A stretch of 64,000 bases of DNA. It comes from Tieghemiomyces parasiticus (lineage: Eukaryota > Kickxellomycota > Dimargaritomycetes > Dimargaritales > Dimargaritaceae). Positions 56,423 through 64,000 of this stretch are shown here, in pieces. Both the position numbers and the translations under genes were made by a program. Position 1 is the first letter of the stretch, and every line of letters begins with the position of its first letter. Location: contig JANBPT010000145.1 of assembly GCA_027575765.1 (NCBI GenBank), positions 1 through 64,000 of the forward strand, read 5' to 3'. The notes below the pieces were generated by a model. It was not told the DNA's origin. It was given only the letters and a program-made list of their open reading frames with translations, and did not search any database.

Positions 56423-57526
56423 TTAGAAGCACCTGCGATGCACAATGGACTTGCCGCTTTCGTCGTACTCCTGTTTCGAGATCCACATTTGCTGGAAGGT
56501 GGTCAGGGAGGATAGGATGGACGCCCCGATCCAGGCAGAGTACTCGTGCTCGGGCGGGGGTATAATCTTCACCTGCATGTCACGTGGGGCGAGCGAGGTC
56601 ATCTCCTTCTGCATACGTTCAGCGATACCAGGGAACATGGTAGTGCCACCGGCCAGCACAATGTTGCTAAACAAGTCACTATGGATGTCGGCCTAACTAT
56701 TCACGATGGAGCTGTGGGTGGCGTCGTGGATGCCGGGGGCTTCCATACGCATGAGCGAGGGCTGGAACAGGACCTCCGGGACGCAGAAGCGCTCGCTACC
56801 GATGGCGATCACCTGTCCGTCGGGCAGTTCATATGACCTCTCAATCCGAGACGTAGACGCGGCAGTCCGCATCTCCTTCTTATAGTCCAGGGCAACGTAG
56901 CATAGCTTCGTCTTGATGTCACGCATGGTTTCGCGCTCAGCCGCGGCGAAGGAGTAGCCCCGTTAGTGCAGGGCGTATCCAAGGTAGTCAGTTAGCTTAC
57001 GACCAGCCAGGTCCAGAGATACCACTGCGTTCGGGGAGGCGAAGCCCTCGTAGATGGATACGGCATGGGAGACATCGTCGCCCAAGTCAAGCACAATACC
57101 GGTGGTACGGCCCGAGGCGTACAGAGAAAATACGGCCGAGATACCTATGTAGAAGGCAGGGGCGTTGAAGGTCTCGAACATGATCTGAGTCGTCTTCTCA
57201 CGGTTGCTCTTGGGGTTGAGCGGGGCCTCTGTAAGCAGGACGGGGTGCTCCTCGGGGGCGACACGCAGCTCGTTGTAAAAGGCGTGTTGCCAGATCTTCT
57301 CCATGTCGTCCCAGTTGGTCACAATACCGCGCTTGATAGGGCGCTTGAGCGACAGGATATCGCGCTTGGACTGGGCCTCGTCACCGACGTACGAGTCCTT
57401 CTGGCCCATACCGACCATCACACCTTGCTGGCGCGGGCGACCGACGATGGACGGGAAGACGGTGCGCGGGGCGTCGTCGCCGGCGAAACCGGCCCTGCAC
57501 GTACCGGATCCGTTATCAATGACAAG
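56423..57526 (-). pseudogene. Actin paralogue with two in-frame stop codons
   Basis: A colinear actin sequence from LVIDNGSG (57526) to the C-terminal KSIVHRRCF and TAA (56423), 367 sense positions in one frame without any insertion or deletion. It has an intact-looking 3' splice site just upstream (ctctctcccgttag), so a short first exon is expected; ATG GTC CTC CTC GCG GCG at 57724-57707 followed by GTATTG is a possible remnant. Two stops break the frame: TAA at 56960-56962 (where actin has the Glu of LTERGYSF) and TAG at 56690-56692 (in SIMKCDVDI). Many otherwise near-invariant residues are changed, e.g. GDG to GDD in the phosphate loop ([10 protein letters not shown]) and YLMKILTE to YLGYALH-stop. 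The normal cytoskeletal actin gene must lie elsewhere. Confidence 0.85.
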
Positions 57527-60500
57527 CTAACGGGAGAGAGGGGTGGGGTAGTGTGGAAAAAATCTTGAATACTCAGCACGTTTAGTTAGAGGAAGAGTTT
57601 CAATGAAACAACAGACGATCTTATATCTGAGGGTTATACGGCGGAGGATGGCATCGGTCCAGGCCACCCAGTGGTTCATCCGGTTAACACCGTGTGGGCC
57701 CAATACCGCCGCGAGGAGGACCATATCGGAGCCACCTACCACTCCGCCTATACCCAATATACACAAACCAAAGGGAACTCCAGGATAATGATACTTCTTC
57801 GATATCCATAGCTGTCATCCCACTAGGGCATCTGGGTTAGTTGCAGACGGCTGAACTGCTTACGGAAGCAACTTCATCCTCCATAGTGCTGACTATGTGT
57901 GATAGGGGGAAGCGTGAATACTAAAATGATCTAATAGACGGGCGAGTGCCTGGAATGGAGAGACAGTGCAAAGTGCTGAGAGTGGTGGCAGAAGGAGTGC
58001 AGCGAACAGATGACGGTGGGTAGTTGAGTTTTGGGATAGAGGAATGCGGCCTATTTATTATGAAACCACGGAGGGGGCGAGAGTGATGGGAGACGTGGGC
58101 AGGAGAGGTGTCAGTGCCAGCAGGACCATGGTGGGAACAGTTAGAAATACATTGGATATGATAGAGTGACAGAGTCTCTGGGTACGGGACGTCGGCATTC
58201 TCAACAATTGAGTGTAGTAGAAATGGGAAGAATTGGTAAACCAAAGGTTTTATGTGCAAGTGACACGATCTTCACAAATATTGGTGCAAAAAAGATGGAG
58301 GTTGAACAGAGTCGGATAAAAAGATCAGCATAGAAGGCGGATGGCATAATCACCGGGGCCTCCTATCAGATAATATGTACAGGTGTGCACCTGCGGAGAC
58401 AGCTGGGTTGGGGTGAATTGGAGAGACCACTGCTACTTTAGCATTTGGCGAAGGAGAGAGGTTCACCGAAAGAGCCGGGAGGAGGCTTAAGTTGGGTGAG
58501 GAGCAGGACCCGTATAGTCACCATCTCTCTACACCATGCCGTTCTTACATAGCACTTGCTTGGTGTTATGGGACTCAAGACCATTGTTGATCAATTGCAA
58601 CTTAGGCTCCATAGCAAAGTGGACATCTCCAATGCCAGCTGGTATACAATGGGCGGACTTCGGTGCGGCGTATACAAGGGCAACGTTGACCACATCTATT
58701 CCGCCTTGTGTCTCAGAACGTTATTGCCTGCGGCATTTACTACTGAAATGATTAAATACATATTGTGGAGGGCTGGAATCTGTTTCTTGAACTATCGTAT
58801 AAGGTACTCCTATAAGATTACGGCGCCTCAAAGCCAAATGATGCCTATTGACGTCAGTTAACGCCATTCTTTGTCACTCAGTGGGTTCATTCTAGCGTGC
58901 TGCTGGGGCAGGCTCCAAAGACATTTGACTGGTGCTTGGCAAGGTCCGATTATCTGCAGCTTAGGGCTGTTCCCAGTGTGAGGACATTCTACCATACAGC
59001 CGCCGCCTGACGTTTTTCAACAGATCGCAACCACAGGGACGCTAGTTCAGGACTGCAGGGAACGATCTCAAAGAAGTTTCATCCCGAGGGCGGAAATGAA
59101 GGCATGAGCGGCTGCAGCACGATGTGGTGGCGCACCATCGTGATAGAGCTGTGGGGAGGGATGGTCGGCTCGATTTCCGAATGCCTCTGTCTAGGCTTAA
59201 ACGATGGACTTTGGCCTGTACCTAATGTAATCATCAGCAGAAATCTTATCATGTGGGGGTTTGACACTCAGGTGTAACAGGCCGTGTGTGACGCACAGCT
59301 GCCAACATAGCCTTGGGTACGGCACAGCCCTGGTGGGTTTCTAGATTGGGACATGTTTACCATCGCCGGCAGCCGGCTTAAGCGGGAGGAACGTACTGAC
59401 ACATCCCAGTCTCATCACAGGGGACAATAGTGTCATACAGGTACTCAACGGCGCTGCCAGCTTGTCCAGGAAATCGACGGCAGCCCGTATTCACAGGTGG
59501 CACTACTTTTCAGTAATGTCGTGAGGGACTTAACAGTTGAGGTAGCTGCACGACACCAGGTCCCGGTGCAGACCATGGCATATGGTAGTAAGGGAAATGC
59601 GACAGGCATGGGCCAGCTGTTTACCAATCCCAGTATTATAACTATGTAACGTTGGCTGGTATTGTCTGATGAGTGGCTAGTCCGATGGCCGCCTTCAAAA
59701 GGATAATGTCCCGTATGAAAGTGAATTCGCCACTGAGTGACGGTGCTGCAGCAAGCGGCAGCAGAGTCCATTTTAGCTGTCAATTTAGCTGTCTTTTTTT
59801 TTAATTTTATTCCGTGGGCTGCCACGCAAATTACATCAAAGTAGGACCTATGCGCCACAGTAAGTAGTAATGGGCGGCGCGGGGGGATGGGGCTTTAAGA
59901 GTAGACATGACTGGGAAGTAAAAAATAAGCTAAGCTGTTAAGCGAGGAATGGCTCAATCCTAGAATACTTTATGCCGCTCGGCTAAATTTCTTGGACACG
60001 CTTAGGCCTTATCTACATTATCAATTTAGGAAATCACTGACAGCCTGTGGTGCTTATAAACCACGCTAGGGCCAACGCATGCCTGTATCACTTCAGTACC
60101 TCGAACACTAATACACCACCATGCAACCGGCTGCCCGGACTGCAGGAGTCATCTATGCAACGCCCAACGAACTCACACTACCAACGCGCGAACTCGCGGA
60201 ATTTTTACCTTCCAGAACCACCTCCGAAACCACGACCTTCGCAGTCCAACCTTGCTATTTCGTTACCAATTAAGAGGGGTCGAGGGTATTATACCGTGAT
60301 GGATCGAGCTCAGAGGGTGCCGAGCGGGGAGAGGTAGTTATTTTTCGCGTAAGCGACTATTTGAAAAACTAGATTGTAAGGTCTATCGATGTCTTTACCG
60401 GCCCGGAGGCCGGGTCGTATCCATTATATGGTGGAGCGGACTTTCGGTTTCTACTGGTGGTTGTGGCCGTCGTTGAGGATGGGGGGGGGCTCGGGTTATT

Positions 60501-60959
60501 GGGATGAGTTCCGCGGCGGCATTGGTCGTGGGAGTGACTACCACGGTTTTTTCATCCTCGCCAAGGTCCGCAGTTGGGAAGTGTCTGTCAGCCGGCGGTT
60601 ACAATTTGAACCTCCGAGTTCGCCTTGATGAACCCGCGCTCCATTCCGTCACTTCCACTTCGTATTACTTGACAGTGTGTAGCACTCGCCACCTCCGGGT
60701 GGCCTTCTACTTCTAGTTCCAAATAAATCCCCTCTGCTACACCTTTACAACTATCGTCTCCTGCACCCTCATTTGGAGACACCACATCGCCAAACTCGAA
60801 TAGTTTACCACATTTATACTGACCCATACCCTTACTAGCGACGGTTTAGAGCACATACACTATGTATTCAGAAATAGGCGCCGATGCTCATTAGGAGGCT
60901 TTATGTACAACAGCCATTTCAAATGGCAATCAGGCACCATATATATATATCTGCATTGG
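57527..60959. other. 3.4-kb spacer between actin paralogue and METTL2
   Basis: The longest stretch without a recognised gene. It includes the possible first exon of the actin paralogue (57707-57724) and a frame at 58565-58861 whose first part (MGLKTIVDQLQLRLHSKVDI) looks protein-like but matches nothing I know. A T-rich run lies at 59794-59812. The rest is short overlapping frames without family resemblance. Confidence 0.4.
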
Positions 60960-62263
60960 CTAGGTCAGGGGTTTACGGAACTTGCCCTGCAGCCAAACCC
61001 GAAACATCTGGAGTTTCTTGTGCCGGTTGACAATGAGCCGCCGGTCGACAGCATTCTGCAGGACCTCGAAGCGCTGGCCAAATAACTCGGCCAATTGTTC
61101 TGTCGGATATCGTAAACGGGTAGGTGATAGATCTTGGCTCGTTTAGGTTGGGCAGACAGGACTAAGGGAAGAGGACAAACCCCCTCCCAAACGCACACAC
61201 ACAGACTCCTTCAAAGGGTAGATCGGCGCCTAGCCATATATTAGTTCCCCATATGCTTACCGTTTGTGAAGAAGTATACCCTGGTACCGTCACCACGGAC
61301 GTAGAAATTGTCCGACAGGAGCCGGTTTCGTTTGAACCGTAACTGGGCCAAGTCATAGCGCCCGTAGTCACGAAATAGAACGATGCCGCCAGGGCGCAAG
61401 AGCTGAATAGGTGCAGCCAAGGGGAGAGAAGGGCGGCGAAATAGAAAGGTTAGATTCATCGAAATAGCTGGATCGAATGGGATATTCCCCCTCCCCAACC
61501 GGCGGGCCATACCTTCTCGACAGCACTGCTAAAAACCCACCTTGTAGAGATTATCCATGGCCTGCTGCCAATGGTCGGGATGAATGGCCGAGAGGACAAA
61601 TACCAGCAGAATGACGTCGACGGACCCGGGGGCAACGCTGGGTGGTAACTCCGGGCTGGTCAAGTCCCACACGAAGGCCTCGCTCCGTGCGGGATCATAC
61701 AAGGCATTCTCCCTAACTACCCGCACGGCCGTCTCCGAGAAATCGCAGGCGTACGCGTAGTAGTCCGGGTCGGCCTGGTTCTCGGCCAAGAGAGGGAAAA
61801 AGGCGTTACCGGCACCGCACCCAATTTCCATGACGTTGAACCGACGGCCAGGCTCTCTCATTACCTGGGCCGGTAGCGCCTGGGCACCATCACCATCACT
61901 GTCACCGTGTCCAACGGCGTGATCGATCTTGAAAAGCTCGGGGAACTCGATACGCAGCCAGTGGCGGTCCTTGAAGAACCGGTTCTCGTTCTTGGCGTAA
62001 AAACGGTTCCAGTTCTCGGCCGCCTCGGCGTGGTATCGACCTTGGTCTTCCGCGGGGACGGGGTGCTCGAGTTGCCGAAGGACCGCCTCCCGAGCCTGGG
62101 CTTCCTGTTCCTCGGTCCACTCGGCGTGGTCCCAGGCGTTTTGTGTGAATACGTCATCTGTGGCCTGGAGGGTACGGCTGCCGAATCGTGGGGTCTCGTT
62201 TGCAAAGTCCTCCGTGTCTGCGATATCCCAGACACTGGTGGTCGTTTTGAGCTCGCTGGGCAT
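60960..62263 (-). CDS. TRM140: tRNA N3-methylcytidine methyltransferase, METTL2/TRM140 type (three exons)
   Basis: Methylates C32 in the anticodon loop of Thr/Ser-type tRNAs with S-adenosylmethionine. Exons 62263-61541, 61402-61261 and 61099-60960 give 334 residues. The N-terminal [20 protein letters not shown] is the METTL2/TRM140 signature; [20 protein letters not shown] follows; the SAM motif I is MEIGCGAGN (145-153), then [16 protein letters not shown] and [17 protein letters not shown]. Splicing joins [22 protein letters not shown] and [19 protein letters not shown], ending [17 protein letters not shown] and GKFRKPLT. The first donor is GTGGGT rather than GTAAGT. The actin-binding extension of yeast Abp140 is absent, as in most eukaryotes. 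It is divergent from POL5. Confidence 0.94.
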
Positions 62264-63091
62264 GGTGGGTTAGTTAGCTGGATGGTAGGTCCAGTATGTA
62301 CGGGCAGAGAGGCGGCACAAGCTTCGGGTAAATAAGGAGGACGTCATGCGGCAAAGGTTCAGAGGTCTATTGACAACAAGGAGTGCGCCTCAGCATTGGG
62401 ATACACAGCCCATGGCACCAGCTCTACCGGATCCCCCCCCCCTCCTGCACATCGGGAGGTGGTAAAGGAAGGCGGGGATTAGATAGTATATTCACGTGAC
62501 TAAATCCTCTGGCAGGCGAAATGCGTGCGCTATTCTCACTCTTTTTTTCCTATCCACCATTCCCATTTGTTCGCAGAGTTTAGGCCTCTCCCTTGCCCAG
62601 TTCTTTCTATCGCGGGAGTGTCCGCCTGATCCTTAGCCCCCCCCACTTTGTGCTGCCAAGTATACTGCTCGGTGCCGCGTCGAAGAAAACTTGATACTCA
62701 CCATATTGCAAAAAAAAAAAATACACACAGGCACACTTTACAAGGTACGGGAACTAACGACGGTGGCGAGCGCAAACGAAGCAACCTCTCAACCACCTTG
62801 TCAGCAGCAACCCGTAGCAAACCCAGACGGTCACCTTGACACTGGAATCGGTGGGATCTCATTTCGCGCTCCTACCCCCTACTCTCGTCGATTACCCCGC
62901 TGCGATCACATTGCTGCCCAGCGCCCCGACCCCTTTAGGCTGCCCTACCCCGTCCCATCTGCCTCGCTAACCACAGCGTAGCGAACCCGGCTTACACTTC
63001 TACTGCCCGCCAAACTCTGCCTAATACGACGACCGTTCGGTATAAGCACCCACACCCTCTCACCCCCCCTCGGGTTAAGCCTCTTTCCACC
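62264..63091. promoter_or_regulatory. Divergent promoter region METTL2 - POL5
   Basis: About 830 bp between two start codons. Contains a run of eight to nine C at 62434-62443, a T-rich stretch at 62541-62550, an A-run at 62710-62720 and a CT-rich leader ahead of POL5. Specific factor sites could not be assigned. Confidence 0.5.
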
Positions 63092-64000
63092 ATGCCATTA
63101 CCCGACGTCACTCAGACGGTGGTGGACCTCCTGTGGCCGCTGGCCTCGGAGGACGCCGCCGAGCGCCAGACGGCGGCCAGTTCCCTCCTGACCCATCTCA
63201 TCAAAATCCAGGCCACGTTCGATGAAAAACGGAAGCAGGACAAGTTGCCGCCGGCGGAGCCCTGTTCGGTGCGTTCCGAAGCCGAGGCCACCGTGCTTTG
63301 CTCCCCGGATGTCCTCTACGTGTTCAAGCGTCTGGTCGGCGGTCTCTGTTCCGGTCGCAAGCGCGCCCGACAGGGTTTCTCGGTCGCTCTGACCGAACTG
63401 CTGGTGCGGTTCCCCCGGATCGCCCCCAGTTTCCTCCTTGACCGGCTCGACCAGGTAGTGGCCGAATACTCTAATACCGGATCGGAGAGTCCCGACTGTA
63501 CCCTGGGTCGCCTGTTTGGCTACCTTTGTTTGATCCAGTCCGGCTCGGTTGCCCTATCCAGTTGCCCGACCAGTGAAGTGACCGGGACCGTCCAGGGCCT
63601 GCTTGATCTGGCTGCCAAAAAACCGACTGTCCGCGAATCCTGTTTCGAGGCGCTCATCATGCTGGTCCACAAGCTAGCAGACCGGTCGGTCCGTAGCCCC
63701 ACCCCAGGCAAGGAGTCTAAAGCCGCAAAGCATGGCAAACCCGGGGACGTCGCCGCGGAAACTGTTGCACAGACCCTGCTAGACCACCTGGCCGCCTCCG
63801 ACCTGCACACCCCCGACGACGTGGCCCTCCTGCTCGCCCTGCAACGCCGGTTCCCAGGACTCCCCTACGACGGGGCCTTTCCGACGTGGAACACCGGGAA
63901 CATCTTAACCCGCTCCACCCTGTCGCGTCTGGTTGCCGCCCTTTCCAGTCTGACGGCCAAGAACCCGGCCCCAGCTGTGGCTGGGTGGCTGCCCCCGGTA
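63092..64000 (+). CDS. POL5: POL5 / MYBBP1A-like nucleolar protein (5' part; continues beyond right edge)
   Basis: Open from an ATG in good context (ccaccATGCC) to the window edge, 303 residues. The helical repeat start is typical of the Pol5/MYBBP1A family: DVLYVFKRLVGGLCSGRKRA followed by RQGFSVALTELLVRFP, then LLDRLDQVV and GRLFGYLCLIQSG. Despite the name DNA polymerase V/phi, these are Armadillo-type nucleolar proteins needed for rRNA synthesis and ribosome assembly, not true polymerases. A low-complexity Lys/Gly segment (GKESKAAKHGKPG) follows around residue 208. The remainder, normally over 600 more residues, lies outside. Confidence 0.93.
   Translation, partial: MPLPDVTQTVVDLLWPLASEDAAERQTAASSLLTHLIKIQATFDEKRKQDKLPPAEPCSVRSEAEATVLCSPDVLYVFKRLVGGLCSGRKRARQGFSVALTELLVRFPRIAPSFLLDRLDQVVAEYSNTGSESPDCTLGRLFGYLCLIQSGSVALSSCPTSEVTGTVQGLLDLAAKKPTVRESCFEALIMLVHKLADRSVRSPTPGKESKAAKHGKPGDVAAETVAQTLLDHLAASDLHTPDDVALLLALQRRFPGLPYDGAFPTWNTGNILTRSTLSRLVAALSSLTAKNPAPAVAGWLPPV

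Noticed and set aside
56423..57526. Stop-codon reassignment as explanation for the actin stops
   Set aside because: TAA, TAG and TGA all terminate other conserved genes in this window (e.g. BMS1, IML2, OXP1) exactly where homologues end.
1..64000. CRISPR arrays, insertion sequences, prophage or biosynthetic cluster
   Set aside because: No regularly spaced direct repeats, transposase motifs or clustered biosynthetic enzymes were seen; content is ordinary eukaryotic housekeeping genes.

Overview
The window is a piece of nuclear DNA from a fungus. The genes are GC-rich, mostly read as one or a few long exons, and are broken by short GT-AG introns of about 125-320 nt (two are 690 and 878 nt). 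Fungal-type proteins such as an IML2/TTC39 protein and a RAX1-like RGS membrane protein sit beside genes that many yeasts lack, such as an Integrator subunit 4 homologue. This mix suggests an early-diverging lineage (Zoopagomycota/Kickxellomycotina-like). That placement is inference from gene content; no rRNA or other decisive marker is present.

Left part (1-16400): six genes, all on the minus strand. They are a WDR89-like WD40 protein cut by the window edge, the spliceosome factor ISY1 (five exons), an INTS4-like HEAT protein, SF3B1/Hsh155 (intronless), the ER Qa-SNARE syntaxin 18/Ufe1, and the ribosome-biogenesis GTPase BMS1 (three exons). RNA processing dominates this block: ISY1 and SF3B1 act in the spliceosome, INTS4 in snRNA 3' processing and transcription attenuation, and BMS1 in 40S subunit assembly. 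Genes within the block are about 450-510 bp apart.

Middle part (19000-47000): genes on the plus strand, separated by 0.5-2.9 kb spacers. They are 5-oxoprolinase (four exons), IML2/TTC39, a thimet-oligopeptidase/saccharolysin-type M3 peptidase with two possible starts, an unrecognised three-exon gene with a 17-nt microexon, mitochondrial ribosomal protein uS2m, a P5B-type P-ATPase with a signal peptide and Cys-rich lumenal domain, and a sphingoid-base/diacylglycerol kinase. A 10-N assembly gap at 44844-44853 is flanked by two near-identical copies of about 165 bp, which looks like a false duplication at a contig join.

Right part (47000-64000): a RAX1-like RGS membrane protein, a small secreted protein, vitamin B6 synthase PDX1/SNZ1 (two exons) and a full-length actin paralogue interrupted by two in-frame stop codons, all on the minus strand. 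These are followed by the divergent pair METTL2/TRM140-type tRNA m3C methyltransferase (minus, three exons) and POL5/MYBBP1A (plus, cut by the right edge).

No CRISPR array, insertion sequence, tRNA or rRNA gene was recognised. I saw no multi-gene system that I could call new. The most unusual items are the disrupted actin, the INTS4 homologue in a fungus, the altered TM4 motif of the P5B ATPase and the unassigned 573-residue protein.
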